Origin: Argentina anserina
Lineage: Eukaryota > Streptophyta > Magnoliopsida > Rosales > Rosaceae
Reading direction: 5' to 3'
Assembly (NCBI RefSeq): GCF_933775445.1
Contig: NC_065877.1
Location: forward strand, 35,910,694 to 35,974,693
Length of the DNA stretch: 64,000 nt
Below the pieces are notes generated by a model. It had not been told where the DNA came from. It was given only the letters and a program-made list of their open reading frames with translations, and made no database searches. Shown piece after piece: positions 27,198 to 42,745 of this stretch; positions within the stretch are counted from its first letter, which is position 1; every line of letters begins with the position of its first letter. The translations under genes were made by a program, and so were the position numbers.

Positions 27198-30100
27198 CAC
27201 TACTAAAAATGTTGACAAATGCCACATTTCTAAATCCCACGGTTAGGTCTTTCATGGATAGTCAAGGGTTTTAAAGAGGTGTGTCACAATTGTATAGAAT
27301 TGTGAGAAACTTATTATTAAAATATAACTCAAATGTGGCACAACTAATCAACATTCATGGTCTGGCTTTAGGAGAAACACGTATAATATTTAATAACAGC
27401 TAACTCTCTTATCTCTTCAACTATGAGACTTCTTTATCATAATATCTTTAACAGTCCTACAAAATAAAATCAAAATATGATATTAATACACTAGAGTAAT
27501 CAATGCACTCACTAAAAAAAACAAAGCACTAGAATTGATGAGGAAATATGAGAGGAGTGCTTTGAGAACGCGCCTCACGCACTTGTGAAATTGGGGATCT
27601 AGGGTTCCCTCCAATTGTTTCTCTTGCTCATCTTTAGTTGTTTTCTCATGGATTCAAAGCTTATGGGTTGCGTGTGTGCTACTCTGAAGGTTATATAATT
27701 GGCCTGACTGCGAGATTCCTCTTTGTGTGTTGACTGGAGTTCGAGTCGGAGATGTTCTTTTGATTTTTCTTGCTGCGACAACGGTAAAATTGAAGCCCCT
27801 GCAATTTGGGTTTCTCCGGCCGTTGCATTTGTCTTCATGTTATTCCCTCTAACTACTCTTTGCTTCTGTTGTTGGGTAAGTTGATAACTACTGCATAACC
27901 AAGATAAGTTTTTTTAACTCTATCTCAATTGTTTAACATCTGAGCTAGAGTTCGAAGATATAATTATTATAAAGAAGTTTAACATAGTTAGATTATGTGA
28001 TTTGTGCTATTGGATCTATTTGATAGGTTGTGTGTCTGATAACATCTCTGCTAGTGTTGTAGTGAACTTATAATTTTGTTGGATTGACCATTACCCATCA
28101 TTTGTCTTGTTTGTAATCCATTCATTGGGAATTTTTGTTCTCTGCACTCCTATATGTCTAGGATTTTTATAAGAGGTAGTTAGTTTGCTTTTACAGCTTA
28201 ATTTTCTATTTGCGAATGCTGCTAGTCCGAAGAAGAGAATAAATTTGTTAAGAGGTCTCGAGGACTTTGCAGGATGAATCACACTACTAGGACAAGAACA
28301 GATGCGCAAATGAGGTATATATATATATATATAAGTGAACATTATGAATGCATTCAGTAGATACAACACTACAAAAAATGTGTGCATAGCCCATGTTTCT
28401 ATCCCCACGTTTACGGTGTTTTGTGGGCATTGGCTTGCCCACAATGATTCTGACAAGTTGTTTTGTGATTTCACCAAAATGTGTGAAACTATAATTATTC
28501 CCCTACTCTGAATCTCTCTCATTATTCAAATTCAGATTTCTCAACCCTCACACGCTCACATATTAGGTATGGGTATTACCAGCAAAAGGATAACAAGAAT
28601 AAAGATTGGGCGATTTGGACATTGGATCGAGTAATGGAGGGATTTTCTTATTTGAGTGATTACCAATTTGTAACTCTTTTACCATAAGTAACCCTGAATC
28701 CCTTATTCTCTTTAAAGTAATTTGTTTCTTTTCTTTATATGACTAAAACTTGATTGGGTCATTGTCTTCTTGAGTATCATGAATCTCTTCTGATTTTTTT
28801 AAGATAACTTTTGTCTGATTGATCCTTATTATGTTCAAATTTTGTGCATATGGGTTTCATGTATTTGAATAAGTTTGTCCATAAGAGGGATGAAAATATT
28901 AATAAATTCATTTAACAAATTTTAGAGAGTAAATTAAATTAGATTAATAGAGGGCTAGAAGCTACTAAGATTCCATAATATAATCCACTTTGATATATTG
29001 AAGGTATTGTTTACTAATCATGGACTGTTTTCTTAGTTTGTTGCAGTGATTGTGTGCCAGAACAACATAAAAGGCATGACATAAGTAATTATGTCTAAAG
29101 TTTGTTGTGCACAAGCTATTACGATCAATCCAATTAACCACTTATATGTTAATTGAACTTTTAAGTTTTTCTTTTTTCATTGTTAACATTTAACCTTAGG
29201 ATATATACTACAAGGAAATTGTATCAATTTGTTTCATTTCCACCTGCCTACACCCCAATTAATTCATTACCATATTGAATGGTTCTCTTAAGTATCTTGT
29301 TTTGATATCTTATACTTGCTAATTTGACATTACTTTTTAGATGAATAGGTGTGTTATGAGGATTGATATAACACATATAAGTGACCTTGTGTGATGAGAA
29401 ACAACTTCTATAAGATGTGGCAAGGCAACCATGTGAGTGCAATTATTGCTGCCAGTAGATTTTCTTTCCAGTTCTACATACACTTCTACTCAAATGGTTT
29501 GTGTTAATGGTCTTAACTATATGTGATTGAATATATTGATATTCTTTAGATGTGTCAAGTTTGTATATTTATTTATGTGATAAATAGGTTTTAGGGGTTT
29601 TCGTTTGAGTTCGTTAAAACATGGTTATATGAAACAACTTCATCATTTGTAGGTTGTGGTTCAAAAAGAGCTATGAAGCTTCTTTCTTTTATGCTTTTTG
29701 TTTAATTCGTTATGGAAGCTAGAGTGAAATAATACTACATTGTGTGTTCAATAACTATGTGAGTTAGATTCTTATATTATTACATTTTATGAGATAGGTG
29801 AATACTACGAGTGAAATGGAAAATGTAAAGACTACCATTAAACCAGCCCAATTGTTTTAGGTGGTATCATGTGATACTCCAAAAGTATCAGAATGGTATT
29901 GGTGTTGTAAACATAATGAGACACTGAAGTGGTAATGACCTCTCATTTCAATGTGTTCGTTTTCATATTCTGAAGAATAATCATATTGCTTAATTATTTT
30001 AATAGTCATGTTCTAATTCCCTATGTTTTTCATCTTAAAAATGGCTTTTTTAATGCAGGTGATACATTGATACTCGTTATTCTAAAAAATGGATTGTTGT

Positions 30101-31200
30101 TTGATTCCAGAAGTAGCTTATTGGTTTTTGATGACAATAAATACAGTTCTTACTTTTTTTGTAATGACATGATCAAAAGGAGATGTAACTTAGAACAAAT
30201 TATGAATTTTTATTAATATATTTTATGGTTATTTTCATATTAATTTGATTGTGTTAACTTATATATAGATATATATATATATATAGTTGATTATATAGAC
30301 TTGTTTGTGTGGCACAGGTTGAAAGCAAGAAATAAGAACAAATTGAATTACTAAATTCAGCTGGTAAAAGTAATAAAAAAAATACTTGTCAAGTAAAAAT
30401 TAAGAGTATTTACGTGGTCAAAGCAAAATGAGGCTTTGGTCAAATATTAAATGAGATACCAAGTGGGCAACTACGCGTCTAAATACATGTGAGTGAGTCT
30501 ACTACTTTGTAGCACGGAACAAAACAATCATGACATAGTTAATCTATGATATTGTGGGTCACAAAATATTTACCCATTGGACACGAGAGTAATCGGCATA
30601 TTTCCAAAAAATGTTGCTGCACTAGGTAATGGACATTGGACACGATTGCCCAGGAATAATCGTGGGGAACTGGGCTATGCATAGAAAAGGCAAATTGTAG
30701 TGTCTGGGTGTCCACATACACATACATAAAAGCACCAAGCATGCATGCATATAGATAATCTTGTTGGTCACTAAGTTCGAACTTATAGTTCAACTCTCAA
30801 CTAGCTAGGTGTTGCGACATAGATGGATTCGATTTTCTTTGCATTTGCATATGATCGAAGTTCCTCCTCGCCTTGTTTGATCGAAGTACGTCGTCTAGGT
30901 AGCGCACCAAGTTTTTCATAAGCTCGATCGATCTGTGCTAAACAACCATGCAGTCCAAGTCACAATTAGACGTAACAAGCACGCACAATCAGAAGTCGTT
31001 GCTCATCGCTTTATACACTTTCGGCCCAAATGTTGTGTAATTTTGACACTATGAAACAAGTTTTTAATAAGGAAGCATTATTCCAACTGCTAATCAGATT
31101 AATATTTGAGAATATGAACCATTACACTAGATATTATTTCACGTATGCGTGATGCATCACACATTATTCCATCCAACAACATATATATAGAGCAAACCAT
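27198..31200. other. Intergenic region with CACTA-like termini, no gene
   Basis: Two sites have the outer sequence of CACTA (CMC/EnSpm) transposon ends: CACTACTAAAAATG at 27198-27211 and CACTACAAAAAATG at 28367-28380, both pointing right. The second is followed by a short perfect stem, GTGGGCA with TGCCCAC (28423-28442), as in subterminal repeats. No opposite-facing end was located. Open frames such as 28091-28522 match nothing I know. Confidence 0.4.
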
Positions 31201-31859
31201 GAAACACACTTGGATCATCACTCAAACTTAACCTCTCGTCCTTCTTTCCTACTTATCCAAGCCATCAATCACCCTATTCACCCACACTCTCACCCTATAT
31301 ATTCACAAGCAAACCCCATTGTTCCATTTCATCTTCTTGTGCTCTTTTCAACATTGTCTTCTTCTTCAAATTCCAGGGTCAGATTCGCCATCCATCACTT
31401 CGCCCCATTTGACAAGAAAGCCTTTCACCAAAGAAGAAACACAAACGTCAAACCCGCCCAGTACGTGTCGCACACTTGCTTTGAACTTCCTCCTCCAATG
31501 GTCTAATCTAAATCATTCCGAGCCCCGCTGACGTCACCGTCCCCACAAGCCGACTCAGCGCCACGTAGGAAAAAGGAGACCCGGTCGCCCCCCCGAAACG
31601 GATCCAACCAACTCTCATAACCGGATTTGATAAAACCCGTTGGGTCCCGCGCTCGGAATCAGAAAAGGCGCAGAGTATCCAACGGGGCGGGTCTTCACTC
31701 GGTCAAACCTCCTTGAAATTACAAAAACCCCCCCCTCTCTCTCCTTCTCTCTCTTTTCCCTCTTTCATTTCTTCACATTTATAATTTAATCGCGTCAAGA
31801 AAACTCAGCTAGGGTTTCTCTCCATAGCTTTTTGCTCCGATCGCCGAGGCTCGTCAAAT
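31201..31859 (+). promoter_or_regulatory. Promoter and leader region of the GSK3/shaggy kinase gene
   Basis: This region carries a perfect TGACGTCA bZIP-type site (31529-31536) and a second ACGT core within GCCACGTAGG near 31560. A CT-rich patch follows at about 31729-31775, typical of plant TATA-less housekeeping promoters. The leader has an AGGGTTT telo-box-like motif near 31812. A 100-bp 5' UTR intron (31860-31959) follows. Confidence 0.55.
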
Positions 31860-32019
31860 GTGAGCGGGGATCTTTCGTTTCAGCTCTGCTTTGTTTTGTT
31901 TTTTTACCTTTTCAGTTTTTGCCTTTCTGATTTCTGCAATTTTTTTTGTTTGGATTTAGATTGTGAAGCTCAGATTTAAGAGGCTGCGAGACGACGACGT
32001 TTTGAAGGGCTTAGGATCA

Positions 32020-34988
<2,969 letters not shown>

Positions 34989-36500
34989 ACAAACCGCAGC
35001 TACACAGATTCATGTGAGGCGACTGTACCACTGTAATGTTTCTTCTCGTATTAGTGAACAAGTTAGGGACATCTAGTTTATATCTGTTGATATAGCTCCC
35101 TGTACTTATCGCTTAAGCTTTTTCCTGTGATACATTACTACTGAAACTCATGACTACGCTGACAGGTGATTGAATCATGTATGTACCAAGTATTATTGAC
35201 TTATTAGAACCTCTTCACCCTCTCCTCTCCTTTTCTATTTGTAGTGATTTGATCAGCAAAATGCTCGATTATTAATGTGGAATAATTGATTCTTTTGTGA
35301 TCTGTTTGAATAGCAAAGCTGATCGACAGCAGCTGTAATTACCGTTACGAGTTTCGAGTTGAGCTTACTATAGGTATGAACGAGTTTCTTGACATCTAGG
35401 TTCGGGTTTAGTTTTTTTTTTTTTTATCGTGGTGTTTGGTTTGCGTAGAAGAACTATCGTCAACAACTATTTCATTTCCATTGATCATCAGAGAAACTTT
35501 CTCCAAATAGTCACATAAGTACATACAGACATGCAGTTACTGAGCAACAACCCAAGGGAAATAAGATCATTTATAAAATGTATTCCTATAATATGGATAT
35601 TTTCTTCATCACAAAAAAACATTTACGGCGAACACTAGTCATTTAGCGAATGAATGAGGAAGGAATTATGAGAGCATGTTTAACAACTTTTGTATAATTT
35701 CTCTATAATACGGACGCAACAAATTACATTTATAAGAAATTTATGCTCCAACTCCAATGGTTTCCACATGAGGGTGAGAATCTTTTCACAAGTTTGAAAG
35801 ACTATCTTATCCATATTACACATTTTTCAAATTTTACCATCATAACCTTCATTTCTTAATATTACATTTTTCGATATTACTAAAATCAAAATTAAACTAG
35901 AGTATCAAAATCAATCCTCAATAATTGTTAAAACTGAAAACTTCATATAAATACACAAGAGATGTGAGTTGTGCATAAAAAGGAGATGAAGGACAATTCA
36001 CTGCATCAATGATTCTCAACCTTCAACATAACTCATTTATTGGGGGTGTGGAGATGATTGGGGGTGTGGAGATGATGACACTAGTATTTGATGCCCTGGA
36101 GCACTATGTTTTGATTTTTTCTAATAAAAATATCTCTTTTCCCAATGCCACTTGAGTTGAGAGAGAAAGATATATAATCTTTCTCCTCACTCGCTTGAGA
36201 GTATGAAACATCTCATACTCGCTCATCTCCACCACTCATCCCACCTCACCAAATCACATCATAAGTGTGTTCTAGTTAGGTGAGCCTGTAATTGATTTTC
36301 CCAGCCCATATTATAACAAGAACTTTTCCAAAAAAAAACAAGAAAAACAATGTTTTTTTCACTCTCAGTTTTTATACTCTCAGACCATACGTAAATGACT
36401 AAATGTTAATATTTTTCTTGTTATATAATTAATTTCTAAAATTTTTAGTGAAAGAAAAAAAATCAAATTATTATTAAAGTAATACAATGAGTGCAAGAGC
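34989..36500. other. Intergenic region between GSK3 and DRM2
   Basis: The first 200-300 bp should be the kinase 3' UTR. An 18-bp unit of the form ATTGGGGGTGTGGAGATG is tandemly duplicated at about 36048-36083. A perfect 8-bp inverted repeat (GAGTATGA, TCATACTC) with a 6-base loop sits near 36198-36219. No gene was seen. Confidence 0.5.
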
Positions 36501-36585
36501 GAGTATTTGAAATCCGAGCGTGTCGTAGTGCGTCTGGGGCTTAAAACCCGAGAAACCCAAAAGCTCAGAGTTCTGAGTTCTCTGA

Positions 36586-36702
36586 ATGAAGGTCCACGGA
36601 TTCTCTCCATCACGGACTTGACCGGAAATTTTCTCTCTCTTTACCTCTAAAACGCTCTCATCTTCTTGCTCTCTCTCTCTATATTTCGGTGCTCTTATGT
36701 AG
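36586..36702 (+). promoter_or_regulatory. Upstream ORFs in the DRM2 5' leader
   Basis: Within the presumed first non-coding exon (ending at the GT donor 36833) there is an 11-codon uORF with its stop TGA at 36619-36621 (ATG at 36586). There is also a minimal start-stop unit ATGTAG at 36697-36702. Start-stop elements can stall ribosomes in other plant leaders. Whether these are in the mature transcript depends on the true start site, which I cannot see. Confidence 0.4.
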
Positions 36703-37507
36703 TAGCTTCTGATCAACTCCGCCGCCTCCGGTTTCGGTTCTCCAACGGCGTTTGCCTCTCCGTACAAGAAGGCCGCTTTGTACGGAGACGAAGTGCATTA
36801 CGACGACGGCGTCGGAATCGGACTCCGGGGAGGTGAGTTTGTTTTGTGAGATTTGGATAAATTTGTAATCGCGGTAAAATTTATGTGCAAGTAAAAGCAG
36901 ATTGGTGAAATTGCAATTTGTGATTGATGATTGTGTTAAATTTGGGATTTTGTTGCTGAAAGATGTAAGAAAGTGGGTGAAAATTATGTAGGAGCAAATT
37001 TATGAGGTTATTGATGTGTGGATTGATACAGTTTCTGATGTCATGCATGTTATGGTAGTAGAAATGTAGGCAGTGAGTTGTTTGGGAATGTTGAATTTAG
37101 GTTTAGAAGAGACCTTGTAAAGTAGAGGTGGTTGTGTAGCCTTTTTTGAGGTCAGTGGAGTACTGTTCAACCCTAACTTCCCATTGATCCTAGTGAGTTA
37201 CAATGTCATCAATATTCATATGAGAAGACTTGTGTACCTGAGCCTGTAATGGCATCATTTTGTCTTTCTTTTCTCAGCTCTGTGCTTCTATACATCTTCA
37301 CTCTTCAAATAGTATCTTTGCATACATGCCTTGAACTATATATATTCCTAGTTGCTTCTTCCATAAAACTTTCTATGCAAGTTAGGGAATGACATTTCTT
37401 TATTGCCTTTATGATCCAAGTTTCCCTTTGTGTGGTACTTAATCATTCCCTGTTTTTCTTGGACAGCTTGCGAACCTTTGTGCGGGTGACCATTACATTA
37501 TAAAGAC

Positions 37508-40500
37508 ATGGTATTTCTTTTCTGTTCTATTCTTTATATCCCTAAAATTCATGTAGTCCGGAATTTACATTCATCATTGAATTTACTAAATTGGTGCGGT
37601 TGACAGACCTTAAAATACCTTAAAAATTTAACCAACCAAAACAAAAGAAAAGCAAAGAGGTTATGAAAGGAAATAAAAAGAAACTAGTTGATCTTCTTCA
37701 AAAGTGTAGTGTTTTTACGATGGTTTATGCAAATAGTGGGAGTGCATATTGTTGGAAACCTTCTACCCATTGTCTTCCAAATCTAAAGATTTCCTTGCAG
37801 AATTGTGGCAGCTATTTTTCATTCTGTTACGATTTTTGGTTTGTGGTCTGGGGCTCTGGGCTGTATAGCTCCACCCTCATGGGATTCTTTTATAAAAAAA
37901 GTAAATGATATTTGCAGGACTATTCATTGATTTCTATCTCTCAAATTTGTACATAACCTTTTCAGGATGGAAATTCATCTGGGGTAAACGGAAATAATGT
38001 TGACTGGGATACTGAAGACGAGCTGGACGAGATTGAAAATTTCACTTTGTCTTCTTCAGCTAATCTGGGCTATGGGGAGGTAAATGTTTCTTTTATGATG
38101 TTTGTAAAACATTTAGGTCAGCTTATTACTATTAAAGTAGTAAGACGAATTTATGCCGCTTTAAGACTTGAAAATGTTTTGAGACCAAGAAAAATGAATC
38201 TTTAGTGTGATAAGTTTCATTTCAGCCTTATCAAATACTTTCCAACTAAACTGAAGAACTCTATTTTAAGAAATTCGTAATCACTAGTCCTTTCCTTCTT
38301 TACATGTACCGTACCTTGCTGTCTGGTTGAATGTGTTGCCAATTCGGTTTCCCATGTGCACACTTAAGTCCTCTTTTGTCTTTATAATTTTATGGCTTTG
38401 ATGTTCTTGTAAACATATACTGATACTAGATGCATATGCACAAAAGTATACATGTAGAAGCATGCTCGGTGTTTAGATGGAGTCATGGAAATATAGTATA
38501 TATTAGACCCTGAACATGCAATTGCTTATATTTTTTTTCCCAAGCTACAGGGGTGCTCATCAACAGAACCTTGCAAGACCAAAGTTTTTGATAATTTTGT
38601 CAGCATGGGATTTTCTCACAAATTGGTAGCCAGAGCTATTAAGGAACATGGTAAGAACACTGTACCATATTGTTCTCTGTGCTTTATAATTGTAATGATT
38701 CAGTTTCACCATAATTTACACAGTACTATGATGAAACATACAGGTGAGAAAGACGCAGATTCAATTCTGGAAAGCCTCCTCTTATACACTGTGAGTTTAA
38801 ACATGTTTGTATCTACTGTTGCCTTCTTGGATAAAGAATATGAGTTTTGATTGGTTATGCCTGATGTTTTGGTTCAAAACTAATGTTCTAGTTTTCAGAC
38901 TGAACTTGCATGTAGTAGACTAGGATGTTAATTGACCACAAATTGAATATTCAATTATTGTCTTTCATTTCCCAGCTATATAGCATGTTATTTATTTTAG
39001 TGAATAATTATACTAGTGTATTCTCGTTGAGCTGGCCTCTTGGTTCTCACCACTTTCAGTTAGTCTTCTTTTTTTTCATCTATACTATCTACATCTGACC
39101 TCAATATCGCATCACTAATACATTTTTCGTTGGTGCCCGACATTGGCATTATCTCCATCTTTTTTCCTATCTCTGATATTGATGAAGAAGAGATAAACAG
39201 TATATCTTTAATAGGCATCACACTTCATTGTTACGATCTCTGTCGAGTGGCATCTCAATTGCCCTCCTTCTATATTGTTAATCAAGTTATTAGATTCATC
39301 TAGCAAATAAGATTTTACATTCAGCTGTCTTCATACAATTATTTTGCAGGCTCTTGAAAATTCAACTCCAGAGCAGGATTCTCCTCCAGAGCAGGATTCT
39401 CCACCAGAGCAGAGTTCTCATCCGGAACAGTGCTCTCCTCCACAACAGCAACAGATCGATTCTGATCCCTTTTCTTCAGATTATGAGGGGAGCTTTCTGG
39501 ATGGATTTTCAGATCTAGATAGCTCTGATAATGAGGTAGTTATTGTCTGACCAGTTTTTCTCCAAAGGATGAATGCCTTTCTGTCTTGTATGAATTTAAT
39601 ATGTTTTTAAAAATACTTATATATGCCACCCTTTTTGCAAACCTTTTTCTTCTGTATCCTACAAGCCACATGACATTATATACTTCTGAAATCTTGTTAA
39701 AACCTAGTGTTTCCTCACCATTCTGCACATGTAATCCACATTTGTGTACTTAGATACTTCATACAAAGTTTAATTAAACTCTTCTTTTCAGTGCATTCCA
39801 ACATCTGAGGAGGAGAAGAAACTTGTGTCCTTGGTTAATATGGGGTACACAGTATGGGAGGCTTCAATTGCAATTGAGAGATGCGGTAAAACTAGTGTCA
39901 AGTTTGCTTAGCTTTATTCTCTTTCAGCGTATTTCAGTACAGCTTTATCTTTTTGGTGTTTTTTTTTTCCAAGGATTCTGTAGATAATCTGTGAAGTGCT
40001 AAGTGTTCAGTATAGGTGGATACCTTGAACTGAAACACATCTGCATTTTATATATAGAACTTACATATCCAGGGTCTAAGATTTCATCTACAGGGCAACT
40101 GAAACACACACACACACACGCACGGAAAATTGACTAGGATGTAACCATACCATATAAAGGCCAGTAATTTTGAGGCAACTAATCCTTTCAATATTCTCTA
40201 TTTAGTGGGCATATGAACTCAGTTTACTGCTATTTCAGTCACTTACTGATACATCCATATATTATGGTGACCTTGCAGGTGTTGACTCTACCATAGATGA
40301 ATTGACTGATTTCATATCAGCTGCTCAGTTTTCAAAGGCAGAAGATGTCCATTTTCCCCTTGAAGAGAAGGTATTATTATTATTTTTGGTTGTTATAGAC
40401 CTCTTCACTTAACTAAAGATTCAGTTTTATCTATTCAGCTGTGTTTGGTGGATTGTGATGGCTGGTTTTACTTTTACAGCCTAGACGTCTTCACATTGAT

Positions 40501-41808
40501 GACAAGAAGAAAAGGAAACTCTGTGAAATTGCCATGTCAAAAAGAAAAAAGAAGGTGGGGCTTGGAAATGGGATCATTGATGAAGATGATGAGGCACTTC
40601 ATCTCCCAAATCCAATGATTGGATTCGGGACTCCAACACATCTTTGTCAAATCCACAGGAGTATTCCAGAGGCAGCCAAAGGACCTCCTTTCTTCTACTA
40701 TGAAAATGTGGCATTGACTCCTAAAGGGGTCTGGAGCACAATATCCCGATTTCTGTATGAGATCCAGCCTGAATTTGTTGATTCCAAGTACTTTTCTGCA
40801 GCTGCTAGGAAAAGAGGTTATGTTCATAATCTTCCAATAGAGAACAGGTTTCCTCTCATTCCCCTCCCACCGCAGACTATTTTTGATGCATTTCCCATAA
40901 CAAGGAGGTGGTGGCCTAGTTGGGACGAGCGCAGACAGCTGAATTGCCTACAGACTTGCTATGCTAGTGCAAAGTTGACTGAGAGGATCAGGCTGGCTCT
41001 CAAAGACTTTGATGAAGATTCGGTTCCACCAGAAAAAGTTCGACGTTCTGTTCTATATGAATGCCGGAAGTGGAATCTTGTATGGGTAGGGAAGAACAAG
41101 GTTGCCCCATTGGAGCCCGATGAGGTGGAAATGCTGTTGGGGTTCCCGAGGAACCATACAAGGGGAATTAGTAGGACTGATAGATACAAGTCACTGGGAA
41201 ATTCATTCCAGGTAAAGTTCTGTTTGCTTTCATTTGCCTTCATAATCAGTGATACTATCTAGTGATAATTCCCGATATCTTCAAATATTCTATGTTCATG
41301 TTGTAGACTTCAAACTATTGTCACTTTTGTCTATCTGCTATTACATATCACTTATGAGATCAATTCATTCCAGATTGATACAGTTGCCTATCATCTATCT
41401 GTGTTGAAAGATCGGTTTCCCAATGGCATCAATGTCCTCTCTCTTTTCTCTGGGATTGGGGGCGCAGAGATAGCCCTCCATCGGCTTGGCATACGGATGA
41501 AGAACGTTGTGTCTGTTGAGATTTCAGAGGTGAGCAGAACTGTGGTGAGGACTTGGTGGGAGCAAACCAAACAAAAAGGAAACTTGTACCACCTTGCTGA
41601 TGTGCAAGAGTTGAATAAGGACCGGCTTAAGCATTACATCAATACCTTTGGAGGGTTTGATCTTGTGGTTGGTGGGAGCCCGTGTAACAATCTTGCTGGT
41701 AGCAACAGACATCATAGAGATGGGCTTGAGGGAAAAGAATCGTCTCTGTTCTTTGATTATTTCCGTATATTAGACGTAGTGAAGGATCTTATGCCAAGAA
41801 ACAGCTGA
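37508..41808 (+). CDS. DRM2: DNA (cytosine-5) methyltransferase DRM2 (de novo, RNA-directed)
   Basis: CDS joins 37508-37510, 37966-38079, 38551-38650, 38744-38790, 39350-39535, 39792-39885, 40279-40370, 40480-41211 and 41374-41808, 600 aa. DRM2 methylates cytosines at siRNA-targeted loci in the nucleus. Two UBA-like domains are visible (about 48-88 and 155-198), fewer than the three usually described for Arabidopsis. The catalytic half has the rearranged order: the LPNPMIGFG to KSLGNSFQ block comes first, then motif I FSGIGG at 481-486, VEIS near 504-507, and motif IV GSPCNNLAG with catalytic Cys560. A Pro/Glu/Gln repeat lies between the UBA domains. The start is inferred: exon 37467-37510 ends exactly in ATG, followed by a GT donor, and gives an N-terminus beginning MDGNSSG. 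No in-frame ATG exists in the next exon. At least one 5' UTR exon ends at 36832. Confidence 0.92.
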
Positions 41809-41998
41809 TCAATGTATTATTCGAGATCTAGATACTTGAACCTCTAGTTACTTATGCTCTTAATTTAGATGAATAAATATTGGATTTCTTTGATATTTAA
41901 GTACTCGGATCATAACATTCTTTTCATCTCTCTGTTTTCCTATGAATGGCATAAAGTACTGTATCAACAATTGATGATCATCATCGTGGCTGTAAGCT
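41809..41998. other. DRM2 3' UTR region
   Basis: A short gap after the DRM2 stop codon, probably its 3' UTR, reaching the decayed RING gene that is read from the other strand. Confidence 0.5.
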
Positions 41999-42745
41999 TC
42001 ACACGGCCCTGAAGAAGCCAAAAGTTAGCAGCCAACATATTTTGCCACTCAGAGTTGAAGGCAAGTGAATACTTTGGCCTCCGTAATGATTTGAGGGCTC
42101 GCCCTCTTCCACAGTCGGCATTGAGTATCGACAAATGGGACACAGGTGACTCGTCTTCAGCCACGGGACAATGCAATCCAGATGATAAATGTGTGTGCAA
42201 GGCAAATGAGCAATCAGTTGATCAACACCGGCTTCAGTAAAGTAGTCCATGCAAATAACACACGAGGGATTCCGTTTGATAGTAGCTTCTTCTAAGTTAT
42301 CAAGCCTCACTTTCTGCAAGCTGTTAATTGATGATGTCGTTGCACGAAGAAACCTGAACCTGCGAGTTTCAAAGGATTCCCAGGTAACCCTCTCAGGGTT
42401 ACTGTTATTGTGATAGTCTACCTCACTCAATGCATATGTTTCGGTAGTCTTCACTATCCACGCGAGAATAATCTACGTGAATTCTAATGGGGAAACATTC
42501 CCTGGTAACTAAACTGATGTCAGTATGGTCAAGATCGTTAGACACCGTCACATCGCCAACAAACACAACAATCCGGCGCCCTGGGACGGCAGCTTATACC
42601 ACCTGAAATAGTTTTCCAAGGATAGGTGGGTGCTGCTCTAGGGAAACACCTAATTCTGAAATTGTCACTCCGCTTCTAATGAACAAGGGGGTTCCAAAAT
42701 TTATAGAAACCTTTGGGTCGACCAAAAGGGTCTGGTAAGAAGAAT
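41999..42745 (-). pseudogene. RING-H2 zinc-finger protein gene, probably broken
   Basis: The minus strand encodes a RING-H2 domain: CVICMDYF, then PCTHIYHLDC, then CPICRYSMP, with cysteines and histidines in the C3H2C3 order expected of an E3 ubiquitin ligase. It lies in a frame open from 42454 to 41999, but that frame has no ATG before the RING. Further upstream a different frame reads VSINFGTPLFIRSGVTISEL and VPGRRIVVFVGDVTVSNDLD, interrupted by an in-frame TAA after KLFQVV, and closes at a TGA just before the RING frame takes over. So at least one nonsense change and one frameshift separate the parts, unless undetected introns bridge them. I cannot name the subfamily. It is tail-to-tail with DRM2. 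Confidence 0.6.

Noticed and set aside
36474..36767. 97-aa minus-strand frame beginning MYGEANAVGEPK
   Set aside because: It is antisense to the DRM2 leader exon and has no splice or homology support.
36700..36832. Reading frame in the DRM2 first exon (SPYKKAALYGDEVHYDDG) as the DRM2 N-terminus
   Set aside because: This frame is not in phase with the next coding exon, has stops just upstream and no ATG. The in-phase frame of that exon also lacks an ATG after its last stop.
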